21,151 bases of DNA from Isoetes engelmannii (lineage: Eukaryota > Streptophyta > Lycopodiopsida > Isoetales > Isoetaceae), in the NCBI GenBank assembly GCA_011763485.2, contig JAANSK020272158.1:1-21151 (forward strand), read 5' to 3'. Shown one piece after another: positions 1-8,673 of this stretch (positions are counted from its first letter, which is position 1; each line of letters starts with the position of its first letter). A model generated the notes under the pieces. It ran no database searches. It had not been told where the DNA came from and saw only the letters and a list, made by a program, of their open reading frames with translations. The position numbers and the translations under genes are program-made.

Positions 1-102
1 CAGTGAAGCATGGTGGTTGATGATACGAGTTGCCATACATTGTGCAAGTTGTATCACAGTGTTGTTATCCCCTCTTTAAAACATGACAAACTGAAGATTG
101 TT

Positions 103-120
103 AAAGTGGGGAGATTGTTG
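103..120 (+). other. Polypurine-tract-like motif followed by TGTTGG
   Basis: A purine-rich run (aaagtggggaga) is followed at once by ttgttgg. This resembles the polypurine tract and LTR start (TG...) seen at the 3' end of the internal region of many plant Copia retrotransposons. No coding sequence for integrase, reverse transcriptase or RNase H can be read in the 102 bases before it, and no matching LTR end is visible, so at most this is the edge of a decayed element entering from the left. Chance resemblance is possible. Confidence 0.3.
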
Positions 121-132
121 GCAGATTAGATG

Positions 133-331
133 TTATGCTAGCAGATGGAGAAGCGTGATGTGTGGAGCGAGATGCAATGTTTGTGAGCAACCAACTCCTC
201 AAGTATGATTTCATTCTTTTAGCTGACTGGATATACTTGGGTTTGAGTCCCAAGGAGCTACATTTTTTCTATGTTGTACATTTATTATAATGATGTGGAA
301 ATATAGAGGTTCAAATCCTCTTGATTTATAA
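133..331 (+). repeat. tRNA-like dispersed repeat, copy A
   Basis: This stretch aligns by eye at roughly 70% with 16609-16806 in the same orientation, so it is an interspersed repeat. Both copies hold two hairpins shaped like a tRNA T-arm (5-bp stem, 7-base loop). Here they are 237-253 (TTGGG, loop TTTGAGT, CCCAA) and 305-321 (AGAGG, loop TTCAAAT, CCTCT). Around the first arm, 192-198 (CAACTCC) pairs partly with 254-260 (GGAGCTA) as an acceptor stem would, giving a 69-base tRNA-sized unit in both copies. The D and anticodon arms do not form well, so it is not a working tRNA gene. A tRNA-derived SINE is the best guess. No poly-A tail or target-site duplication is clear. Confidence 0.6.
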
Positions 332-796
332 TGTGTATTGTGCATGAAAATTCTAGGTTCTATAATGTAATCTATACGAAGCAGATTTTATTTTTAGGGC
401 ACTGATCCAGAGGGATGAAATTTGGTCTCATTCTCAAGTCATCCTAGTCCGGAGGGCCAAGATTTATTGATAAAGCACGATATAGTTCAACAACCAAAGC
501 TAAACCTAAAATTCTAACACTTAATGAATTATCACCTTCCTTTTGAAGGTTTCTCTCTTGAGAAAGACATGTTTTTAGTTTGTATATATATGATCATTCC
601 ATAATGACTGCTCTCCATGTTGAGTTAGTAGTCGAAGATATGATGCCACACATTTCTATTTGCAAATTTTATAAGCTTGTAATTGCTAGTCAATAATAGA
701 AGCAAAAAAAAGAGATTCATGTGCAAGTGCGTTCATCCTTATGACTTTGGAACATCCACATGGCTAAGCTTCAGGTGCATTCCACCAAGGTCTTTC
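332..796. other. Intergenic, nothing recognised
   Basis: AT-rich sequence without a long reading frame, tandem repeat or fold-back that I can support on either strand. Confidence 0.5.
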
Positions 797-993
797 TTTG
801 TAAAGACCCAAGTCCGAAGACCAGAAGAATAGCAGTGAGTTTGGTATACAGCCCCCTTCCCTACGTGGCACAATTGTAGCCCTCCAATCCAAGCATCGAG
901 GGCCAGATTTCAACCATGCAGGGGGAGGGGGGCTGTATTAAGCATTCTACCCCAAATGACAGTTCAATTATGGACATTTGGGGTCTTTACAAA
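797..993. repeat. Nested imperfect fold-back
   Basis: Two sets of inverted arms are nested. The outer pair is 797-810 (tttgtaaagaccca) with 979-993. The inner pair is 846-861 (atacagcccccttccc) with 921-938 (gggggaggggggctgtat). Sequence between the arms pairs poorly. The whole could fold into a hairpin of about 197 nt with a loop near 862-920. It could be a small MITE remnant or a transcribed hairpin. No terminal duplication was found to prove a transposon. Confidence 0.5.
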
Positions 994-2066
994 CATATTA
1001 TAGAAATTCATTACCTGAAATAGCAGTTTCATTGTCAGTTTCAAAGCTGTCTCCTGTCTCCTGAGATGATGCAGCTAACTAGATTTGGAGACTGTTCATA
1101 ATAAGCTCCTGCTTTTGCCTATTAGGAAAAGAAATGAAACCAAGGTGAAAACAAATTGGAGCTAACATTTAAGCATAATTGAATGGTGAAAATGTAGATA
1201 TACGGCGAACAAGGAAAAAATCAGATTTCTGTTATAGATGGGATGGACAAAATTCAGTTCTATAAGAGGAGGAGGAGGAGGAGGAGGAGGTAAAGGGGAA
1301 GCTATAGCAAATTACGTTTTTATATGCATCGAGCATGAGGAAGCTTCCAGGAATTGAATTCGGTGGGCACAATAGCAATAGATAATGCAAAACATTGAAG
1401 ATCAGTGAAAAAATGGATATGCTCATACTCACCTTCTAAACGTTCTCTATTTGACGCTGGTGGGTAGCATGTTGCTGTAACAGCAGGTTGAGTTGGTTGG
1501 TGCAAGATCCAATCCAATACATATGCCAGAATATAAGAATATTTTGGAATCATACTTTTGCACTATTTGCTTGTGCATAGAATCCGTGCAGGAATAGCTA
1601 AAATCTGAGCAGAACAGAAATTCTTGCCAATATTTGGTCTTAAACTATGCCTGTCCATTGTCATCTTGATATGTTCTTCTTCCAATAGCGCTGTTTGAAT
1701 GTTTTCTTTTAGTAGAACAGCATTCACGACCAAATATGTCCACAATGCCCACTGATACTGACTAAGATTAATTGGGCTCTAAAGTAACTACCTTCATAAT
1801 CAGTTAATCACTTTAATGGCCTGCTACAGTAGGCAGATTATATTGATATAACATTTTCCCACTTATAAAAAGCGGGAGATTATCTTTCGTATGTGATTAC
1901 CATGCAAAGTGAATGCCCTCCCATCCTCCTTGGTCATTTTCAACGAAATAGCTTTTACTGCCTGGTAGACATGCTATCAAACCCCTTTGGCTCAAAAATT
2001 CTGGAATGCAACCTTTGCTGTGACCAGAACCCTATTTTGTAGCAACACAAGCTGCTTATACCAGCA
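994..2066. other. Downstream flank of the PPR gene, no gene recognised
   Basis: Only short unrelated frames occur, and the simple repeat at 1266-1290 is the one structured item. Sequence just after the PPR stop (about 1900-2066, read on the minus strand) may be its 3' UTR. No clear polyadenylation signal stands out. Confidence 0.45.
1266..1290 (+). repeat. (GGA)n microsatellite
   Basis: Eight uninterrupted GGA units. It lies in non-coding sequence downstream of the PPR gene. Confidence 0.95.
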
Positions 2067-4115
2067 TCACATTTTCAACGCATCAGTATCTTTAATGTCT
2101 GAAACAGGAGTATATAACAAATTTAAAGAAATCTGACTGAAACAGCGTTTTCCTATCTCAATATTGCCATGCATTTGACAAGCGGTAAGCAAACTTGTCC
2201 ATCCTACAACATTGGTTGGTAAGTTATCCCTAAGTAAATATTCTGCCTCACTGAGATAGCCTGCCCGCCCTAATATATCAACCATGCAAGTACAGTGCGA
2301 TGTACTCGGGGTAAGCCCGTGAAGTTCTCTCATAGATTTGAAATACCAACGACCAACATCAACCAGACCTGCACGACTGCATGCAATAAGAATGCTGGCA
2401 AATGATATCTCATTTGGAATAATACCACCTTTTTTCATACTTTCAAAAGTTTTTATTGCAAGTAAACCTTCACCATGTTGGGCATATGCAGTAATTAACG
2501 CATTCCATGACACCACGTTCTGGAACTTTAGGTCATCAAAGACATGACATGCTTCCCCTAAGGCGCCACATTTAGCATACATGTCTACCAAAGTATTTCC
2601 AACAATGTCATTTGCTTCCATTCTGTCCTTGATTATCTGTTCATGAATGAGCCTGCCCTGCTCTATTGCTCCCATGCTGCCACATGCTCTTAATGCAGCA
2701 GAAAACGTAACTTCATTTGGCCTTAAACTCTCCTGTTTCATCTTTTCAAAGCAGTCTAAAGCTAAAAAGTCCTCCCCATGTTGGACATATGCTGCAATCA
2801 TTGCAGACCATGAGACTACATTTGTAACTAGTAACTGTCTAAAGCATTTGTTAGCTTCGTTTAAGCCTGAACACTTAGAATACATGTCGACCAATGAGCT
2901 ACCTGTAAGGGCATTTAAGTCAAGTCCATTTTCCATAAAGTGTTCATGAATGAGCCTTCCATGCTCAATGACTCCTATGATGGAACATGCTTTAAAAAGA
3001 CTTAAATATGTAACTTGATTTGGCCTTATGCCGTTTCCCTGCATCTCCACAAAACATTCTAGTGCTAATAGGCCCTCTCCATGCTGAGCATATCCTGTTA
3101 TTATTGCATTCCATGATGCCTCATCTGGTCTGTTGCCTTCCTCTTGCATCATTTCAATACATTCTAGAGCAGCTAGATACTCGCCATGTTGGGCATATCC
3201 AGCAATCATTGCATTCCATGACACGAGATTTCGGAATGGCATATGATTCAGGGCGCTCTCTGCCTCATCTAGGTATCCACATTTGGCATATGTATCAACT
3301 AAAGTCCCTCCAATTATAATGTCTGACTGAAAGGTGAGGTCGATGATCTGTTCATGAATAGACCTGGCCCGTTCTATTTCCATCATATCGACACATGCTT
3401 TTAGAACACTCAAAAACGTTATTTGATTTGGCATTACCTCTTCATTTTGCATCTTGTAAAAATATTCAAGAGATAAAAATCCTCTGCCATGCTGGGCATA
3501 GCCTGCTATGATTGCAGTCCATGATACTACATCACGAACTGAAAGGTGTTCAAATACCTTGTATGCGTCCTCCATGATCCCACACTTTATATACATATCC
3601 ATTAAGGTATTTCCTATTATAACATTTACTTCAAACCCAGATTCCAACATTTGATCGCTAAGAAGTCTGCCCTCAAACGCTGCATTTGTCATGGCACAAG
3701 CCTTTAGAACTGCGACATAAATGTATCTGTCACCTCTTAGACCCAGCTGCTGCATTGTAACATACAAATCCATGGCAAGATATCCTCCTCCATACTTGGC
3801 TGTTCCCATGATAATTGCATTCCATGTATATGCAGATGGTTTGGAAATTTTATTAAATACCTGATTTGCTTCAATTAGGCTCCTATGGCAGGAAAATATC
3901 CGAATAAGATGATCCCCCAAGACAGCAGTGGAATCTAAGCCACTCTGAATCATAAGACACAACAATTTCCCCGCACATTCTGGATCTTCTAGTTTTTCAC
4001 AAGCGCGCAGGAGATGGTAGGCATTGTCCCTTGATATAGGATTTGCATCATGTTGCATAGCCTCTGCTATGTGGATTGCATCTTGCACTAGTCCTTCTTT
4101 GCATAGCATGCCCAA
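2067..4115 (-). CDS. PLS-class pentatricopeptide repeat protein, E domain truncated
   Basis: A 682-residue ORF of tandem PPR motifs. PLS proteins bind single-stranded RNA in chloroplasts or mitochondria, and most direct C-to-U editing. I count 18 motifs from about residue 31 to 636, in the order L-S-P repeated, ending in L2-S2. P motifs start at the SWNAI or SWTAI words near residues 97, 198, 299, 335, 436 and 537, spaced 101 except for one P-P junction 36 residues apart. S motifs carry LVDMYAKCG-like words. An E1-like motif starts near 638 (GWTSLLTACQMHGN), but it breaks after ISLNL and the tail is unrelated, so E2, E+ and DYW are missing. The first Met lies inside a helix-rich N-terminus with no targeting peptide. 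An in-frame TAG lies about 48 bases upstream, so the true start may be in an upstream exon. Editing would need a DYW partner supplied in trans. It could also be a recently truncated pseudogene. Confidence 0.9.
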   Translation of the reverse strand: MGMLCKEGLVQDAIHIAEAMQHDANPISRDNAYHLLRACEKLEDPECAGKLLCLMIQSGLDSTAVLGDHLIRIFSCHRSLIEANQVFNKISKPSAYTWNAIIMGTAKYGGGYLAMDLYVTMQQLGLRGDRYIYVAVLKACAMTNAAFEGRLLSDQMLESGFEVNVIIGNTLMDMYIKCGIMEDAYKVFEHLSVRDVVSWTAIIAGYAQHGRGFLSLEYFYKMQNEEVMPNQITFLSVLKACVDMMEIERARSIHEQIIDLTFQSDIIIGGTLVDTYAKCGYLDEAESALNHMPFRNLVSWNAMIAGYAQHGEYLAALECIEMMQEEGNRPDEASWNAIITGYAQHGEGLLALECFVEMQGNGIRPNQVTYLSLFKACSIIGVIEHGRLIHEHFMENGLDLNALTGSSLVDMYSKCSGLNEANKCFRQLLVTNVVSWSAMIAAYVQHGEDFLALDCFEKMKQESLRPNEVTFSAALRACGSMGAIEQGRLIHEQIIKDRMEANDIVGNTLVDMYAKCGALGEACHVFDDLKFQNVVSWNALITAYAQHGEGLLAIKTFESMKKGGIIPNEISFASILIACSRAGLVDVGRWYFKSMRELHGLTPSTSHCTCMVDILGRAGYLSEAEYLLRDNLPTNVVGWTSLLTACQMHGNIEIGKRCFSQISLNLLYTPVSDIKDTDALKM

Positions 4116-4462
4116 ATCATCGTATGATCTATGGATGCTAACTAATGTCAGCTAACTGGACTGCAGGTAAGTTTATTCACAAAAAACAGATCTTACCTAC
4201 ATGCAATCCTTCCGGGCAAAGATGAATAGGAATGTATAAAGATCTGTTTGAACTATAAGCAGAAGTTAGAGGTGCTTGCAGAAAGGAAATTGGGAGTTGC
4301 CGTACCACCTTGGAGAAACGAGACATCGAAACGATTCCGTCAAGTTGCATATGGATATGCACCAATGTGCTCTTTCGAAGAATTATCTCCCGTCCTTCAG
4401 TATCCGATAAACATTCAAATGCATTATGTTTCTATTGTTTAGATTCCATCACGAACACGGGA
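4116..4462. other. 5' flank of the PPR gene
   Basis: Read on the minus strand, the PPR frame stays open for only about 15 codons upstream of the first ATG (to about 4160) before a stop. Several AG dinucleotides there could act as 3' splice sites for an upstream exon carrying a transit peptide. I could not identify such an exon, and I see no convincing core promoter. Confidence 0.35.
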
Positions 4463-4497
4463 ATTCAAATCCCTTATGCGTGTCTTCTTGGTTGCTT
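4463..4497 (+). repeat. Short dispersed repeat with TTCAAATCCC core, copy 1
   Basis: Matches 5834-5867 in direct orientation: both read (g/a)ttcaaatccc, then a tail containing cttggttg. The core resembles a Pol III B box or T-loop and recurs in the tRNA-like repeats at 310-316 and 16785-16791. It may be a SINE remnant, but the copies are too short to delimit. Confidence 0.35.
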
Positions 4498-5833
4498 TCA
4501 TCTAATAGTTTTTCTTCATCACGAACAGTCTTACCATTCAGAGCGAGCAAGTTCATTGTTTATTACTTTTTAGCAGGCTTGCATAAACTCACGTACAATA
4601 AGGAAGGGTTGTGGGTAGATACTAAAGAAGGGTTGTGGGTAGAAGATACGATTCAAAAGAAGAGTGAAGAGGCCTAGCACCAATATTATATGAGGATAGG
4701 CCAATTGGTCTTGATAAAAATATATTCTATTCTATTCTATTATAGTTTGTTAGTCGATGAAAAGGTACATGTATAACATAGGCTTGTATTGTATAAAAAT
4801 GCGTATAGAATTAGGGCAAATTTCGATTCTTTTCATTTACTGTATTCGTGGAAGGGTGGTCGAGCAGGGCGAGGCAATGGTTTGGTCCAGCCAGCTTGCC
4901 ATGTTTAGAAGGTAAATACTGATGTTGTTAGAGAGGCCTATCTGCATTACATGGCGATTCCAGACCAGATAGAGTCTGTAGATCATTTCCTTGGAGCCGC
5001 GTTGCTATCATATCAGGTGAGCTTCAAATCATCTTCTGGGAAGCCGGGTTTCGTTGAGAGCTTGCTCTTTCCTTCCTATTTTTTGTTATCTATTTGCTTT
5101 CCTTGAGAAGTTCCTAGGCAGGGATTTCTGAAGGCCCTTCCATTCTTCCATGTTTTCTTTCTTCCTGGCCTTATGGAGAACCACAGTGTCGATAGATTCA
5201 TAGATTAGGTTTGGAGCAGGTTCTTGCGGTAGTATGTGTTTGATACGAGTGTACAAACCTCCCTGCATTCTTGGTAAAACTCTGTTGCAGTTTAGAGTTG
5301 GAATATATTATTTTGTGGGGATGCATGTAAGTATGACATTCACATTTTCTTGTACATAATGTGCTTGATGATTTCGTGAAAAGCCTTTGGGCTCCTGGGC
5401 TATGGAGCCAATAGAGAATACCATGTCTTTTATGAAAATGTAAATTGTACAGGTTAAGCAAATGGGGGAAATTCGTGATGATCCTATGAGTAGGACAAGG
5501 CAAATAATGTTGTGGTATGGATTGCTCGTGTAAAATACCTCTATGATAGAGGGCTCTCCTAGCAGCTTATAGATATCTAAAAGGAAGAAGGAAAAGTGGC
5601 AACTGTTTATGCTGGCCTTTATTGATTGTTGCACCACAAAACTGGTTAATCAAAGGTAATAAGTGGATTGGATGGGTGAGAAATGAAATACAAGGGTATG
5701 ATCAATCAAATAATGTATGGAATACATGCTTCTTAGTTAGATTTGTTTGTTTGTTTGCATTAGCATGCGCATGAGAGTAGCCCCTGCCCTTTAAGGGTGG
5801 GCAGGCTGCTTGGAGCTCTAGATTGCACAGGAG
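4498..5833. other. Intergenic with small simple repeats, no gene recognised
   Basis: A doubled 20-odd-base unit (gaagggttgtgggtaga) lies at 4602-4645, and a short TATTC run lies at 4723-4740. The minus-strand frames at 5086-5637 show no recognisable domain and overlap one another in different frames, so I do not call them genes. Confidence 0.4.
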
Positions 5834-5867
5834 GTTCAAATCCCCTAGCTTGTTTCTTGGTTGTACT
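5834..5867 (+). repeat. Short dispersed repeat with TTCAAATCCC core, copy 2
   Basis: Partner of 4463-4497. The bases around the core (gaggttcaaatccc) form a T-arm-like stem and loop, as in the longer tRNA-like repeat. It lies about 150 bases before the TIR element and is not part of it. Confidence 0.35.
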
Positions 5868-6043
5868 TGTAGATGGTGCATTGTGGCATTGGCATCTCAG
5901 CTTCCCAGGTATGGAGCACACGAATTCTGCAGTAGACACAGATAGAATAGTGGTAATGCACTTTGTGCATTGCATTGTAGGCGCAGCTAAACACAAAAGC
6001 ATGTATTAGTATACTAGAAAAGGGGCTGCCCCTTTTCTTTTAC

Positions 6044-6272
6044 ACTCCTCGGCTCGGCCCCGGCCTCCGGCCTGGGCCTCGCCTCGGTTTGGACGAATGC
6101 ACGCCCATCCATGCATGCCTATAATTTCCATGCAACACCTACATGTTAGGGCGGTTGATCTCTTCTATTTTGCATTAACTCCTCGGCTCGGCCTCAACCT
6201 CCAGCCGAGGCCTCGCCTCGGTTTGGACAAATGCATGCCCATCTATGGATACCTATAATTTCCACGCAACAC
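6044..6272 (+). repeat. Subterminal direct duplication in the TIR element, left side
   Basis: Two copies of a ~95-base unit, at 6044-6141 and 6178-6272, are offset by 134 bases. Both begin actcctcggctcggcc and continue through cctcgcctcggtttggac to tgcaacaccta. The GC-rich part may be a transposase-binding repeat, which is an inference from the usual role of subterminal repeats. Confidence 0.8.
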
Positions 6273-6285
6273 CTATATATAACCA
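6270..6285 (+). promoter_or_regulatory. Possible TATA box inside the TIR element
   Basis: The string acctatatataaccaac fits a plant TATA box (TATATAA) on the plus strand. The sequence after it is open for more than 140 codons on the plus strand (6414-6842) but looks like the antisense of the charged minus-strand ORF. It may equally be an accidental AT stretch. Confidence 0.25.
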
Positions 6286-6307
6286 ACACATTCCACCGTT
6301 AAAACCA

Positions 6308-6733
6308 TTACATCGCCCCCCTTCCAATCTGAACTGCAGCAACCTGCCGTGCTTCCAAGATTTGTAGCAGACGATGAAGCCTCACCAACTGTGCCGACAA
6401 TTTACTCGCAGACATGCACACATCGTCAGCGGCACCCTTAAGACCTCTAAGCAATGAGGGCCTGCATTTCTTCCCAACACCACGCAAGTGCAACACAGCT
6501 TCCATAGCTTTCCTATGTCTGACACGACGCCACCCTTTCAAATCCCGAGCTTTCCTCTTCCTCGCTTTATCACGCAACTCCATCTCTGCTACTTTCTCAC
6601 CTTCTACCTCTACCATCTGCGCCTCCATATCTCTGTCCGTATTCTGCATTTCGCACAGCAGATTCTTAAAAACGATCTTATTTGCAGACCAACGTGGTCC
6701 TCTTCCATGCCGACATGCTAGTTCGTTGCCAAA
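6308..6733 (-). CDS. Internal ORF of the TIR element, basic coiled-coil-like protein, function unknown
   Basis: On the minus strand the frame is open for about 142 codons between stops. The first Met is at 6649, giving 113 residues, but the frame continues 28 codons upstream with plausible protein text (GPRWSANKIVFKNLL), so an upstream exon is possible. The product is rich in Lys, Arg and Glu: an acidic helical stretch near MEAQMVEVEGEKVAEMELR, then a basic one (DKARKRKARDLKGWRR), then a leucine-rich helix near the C-terminus (LVRLHRLLQILEARQ). I recognise no catalytic motif. It may be a host gene fragment captured by the transposon (Pack-type), or a remnant of a transposon DNA-binding protein. 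Opposite-strand frames are also open, which lowers confidence. Confidence 0.35.
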   Translation of the reverse strand, partial: FGNELACRHGRGPRWSANKIVFKNLLCEMQNTDRDMEAQMVEVEGEKVAEMELRDKARKRKARDLKGWRRVRHRKAMEAVLHLRGVGKKCRPSLLRGLKGAADDVCMSASKLSAQLVRLHRLLQILEARQVAAVQIGRGAM

Positions 6734-6781
6734 TCATACATTAACCCAACTTGCATATAAAAAAATGGACATTGCTGAGCA

Positions 6782-6860
6782 TACATATATTATTATCGAT
6801 AATCCTGCAACTCTTGCACCTACATATATATTATATAGATAATCCTCCAAGTCTTGCACC
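6782..6860 (+). repeat. Two-copy ~40-bp tandem repeat
   Basis: Units at 6782-6820 and 6821-6860 share tacatatat, then gataatcctgcaactcttgcacc-like text with a few differences. They lie inside the TIR element. Confidence 0.8.
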
Positions 6861-6862
6861 AC

Positions 6863-7033
6863 GTTGCAAACCCAAAGAAACCAACCTAGAAGAGTCGAGG
6901 AGTTAATCACTCGAACTCACCATCTACCTCATCAAAACCGTTGCAAACCCAAAGAAATCAACCAACCTAACATATCACATAGAAGAGCCGAGGACTTAAT
7001 CACTCGAACTCACCATCTACCTCATCAAAATCG
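6863..7033 (+). repeat. Subterminal direct duplication in the TIR element, right side
   Basis: Two copies (6863-6939 and 6940-7033) share gttgcaaacccaaagaaa and gttaatcactcgaactcacc-like text, with a ~15-base insertion in the second. Together with the left-side duplication, this shows that both halves of the element grew by local duplication. Confidence 0.8.
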
Positions 7034-7095
7034 AGGCGAGGCCCCGGCCGAGCCGAGGACTCAAACAGAAAAGGGGCGGCCCCTTTTCTAGTTAT

Positions 7096-8222
7096 ATAAT
7101 AGATGAACATACACGAAATTGAACAGGTATGACGATTACGGTGGCGTTTCATCAGGATCGCTCTGCTGGCATCCACGTCAGTGATCCTATTCAGATCATA
7201 TTTTCAACACCCTATGCCCAAATGTCAAGACAGAGCTGCGAAAAAGACTATCAAGGAACTTCAAAGGACTGTGTCATGCTTAGAGAAGGACTGCATCATG
7301 TTCGAAGGCCTGTGTCATGTTTAGAGAAGGAGGCGACAACTCTACTCCATCAATCTCTGCAGGTACGGCTTTTCAATTCAATCTTTCTGTTCGTCGATTA
7401 TTCGCATTCTTTCTGATTGTTTTCTTTTTTCCATGGTAAGCTCGGCTTTGGTCGCCATTGATAATGCTGTTTTATGGCTCTCTCAGCCAGTTCGTTGTAT
7501 GTACCATAAACACAAGTAATGTAGTTGCTTTTCTTCTGTGCCCATATCGGGTGGTTAACGAGAAGTCTTGTTGGAGAATATGCTGATTAACTAACCGTAA
7601 AAGGCAATTAAATTGCATGTGTGAGCATGGTGTAGCTACAGAATAGCCAAGTTTGCAGATTATGCGCCCAGATTACATGTACTTCATAAGCCAGTTACAG
7701 TCGAGACTCTCTCTTCAAAACAGTTCCAGGACATCAGTGCTACCTTGGTAGTTTAGTTACCATTTAGCTCATGTTTTGGGAAAGCATAGGCAGAATACAG
7801 AATTGATGCTTTGAACACTTAAAAAACATGGGAAAAAGGTAGATATGATGTATTTATATCTGTGCTTTAAACTTAGCAAACCAACGCTGCTGTGGCCTCA
7901 CTTAACAGAGAACTAGTTACTTTGATTTATGGCTAGCTAAGAAAATTATTTTTTACATGAACAAATTTAAAACAGGACTCATATTTTCTGCCATATTTTC
8001 TATAACTTGCTGGGCGTTTATAATAATTCACTATTCTACATTTTGTACATTTGTCTAACCCTTTTTATGCAAAGCCAGTTACTCTGAGGTAATGTGAAAT
8101 TGTTGGAGCAGATGGTTTCTAGATAGACCTATGCAGGGGCACTTCTAGTTGAGAAAATTTACTTCTAGTTGCAAATGCCGCTACAGGGAAAAAAATCTAA
8201 GACAGTTACAGCCATGATACAG
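7096..8222. other. Exon-like debris, no complete gene
   Basis: A 20-odd-base unit (ctgtgtcatgcttagagaag) is repeated with variation three times at 7267-7332. One frame reads KELQRTVSCLEKDC and another, after a shift, VSCLEKEATTLLHQSLQ up to a donor-like CAG|GTACGG at 7361. This could be a decayed coding exon. From 7430 to 8200 I see nothing gene-like. Confidence 0.35.
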
Positions 8223-8281
8223 CCATGACCGAGCTATGGAGGCCCTCTTTGGAAGATGAATTTCTGATCCAAAATCAACAG
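8223..8281 (+). other. Exon-like module, copy 1 of a tandem duplicate
   Basis: A 59-nt block preceded by acag and followed by gtaac, so it has acceptor-like and donor-like borders. The open frame reads MTELWRPSLEDEFLIQNQQ. A second block of identical length lies 142 bases on, with 9 differences over the 68 bases that include the borders. Similarity drops sharply outside the exon-like limits, as expected for an exon duplicated with its splice signals. The parent protein is not recognised. 59 is not a multiple of 3, so including both copies would change the frame. Confidence 0.45.
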
Positions 8282-8364
8282 GTAACCTCCTTGTACTGAC
8301 TGATGGTTCTTTTTCCCTCTTTAATGTTTTGATATGATCGGCTTGTTAAAATTGGATGATACAG

Positions 8365-8423
8365 CCATGATGGAGCTATTCAGGTTCTCTTTGGAAAAAG
8401 AATTTCTAATCCAAAATCAACAG
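8365..8423 (+). other. Exon-like module, copy 2 of a tandem duplicate
   Basis: Second copy of the 59-nt block, reading MMELFRFSLEKEFLIQNQQ, again with acag before it and gtaac after it. Most differences from copy 1 change the residue, yet the frame stays open in both and no indel has accumulated. That is mild evidence of past coding constraint. Confidence 0.45.
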
Positions 8424-8673
8424 GTAACGCTTTGTGCCTGTGTATATAGAGAAGGATCATAGAAACCTTACATGAATTTTATGCAGGTTGCACATATTGG
8501 GATCTTACCCCATTCTGTTTTGCCTTTAAATTCAATGTTTTGATGATGATACTTGGACAATTACGTGCCAATGATAGTAGGTGCCTTGCCGTTCTGCATT
8601 TTCTAGCCTTTGTATCTTTTCAAAAAAATGCTTTTGCTCTTCTGCCACAATGTAACATTGCATGCTGTTCCAG

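Larger units (their letters stand above)
6013..7092. mobile_element. Non-autonomous TIR DNA transposon (~1.08 kb) with hairpin termini
   Basis: The ends are inverted copies, beginning ACTAGAAAAGGGGC and ending with its complement. Each end is also a perfect 10-bp hairpin with a 3-base loop (6016-6038 loop CTG, 7067-7089 loop CGG). Inside the ends the inverted match continues in GC-rich blocks (cctcggctcggcc near 6046, its complement near 7050), giving TIRs of roughly 65 bases. Both flanks carry the triplet TAT (6010-6012 and 7093-7095), a possible 3-bp target duplication, which would fit a PIF/Harbinger-like element. Left and right subterminal parts each hold their own direct duplication. No transposase was recognised, though one minus-strand ORF lies inside. 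Confidence 0.75.

Noticed and set aside
192-260. Functional tRNA gene
   Set aside because: The T-arm and part of the acceptor stem form, but the D and anticodon arms do not, and the A box is poor.
1939-2066. Continuation of the PPR E/E+ domain in another frame
   Set aside because: One downstream minus frame reads GSKSYFVENDQGG, which is faintly like an E+ segment, but stops and lack of E2 text before it make this too weak to claim.
2338-3319. Three plus-strand open frames over the PPR gene
   Set aside because: They are antisense shadows of the repeated PPR codons, with no domain of their own.
6013-7092. Helitron
   Set aside because: Helitrons lack inverted ends and end CTRR with one 3' hairpin. 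Here both ends carry the same hairpin as inverted copies.
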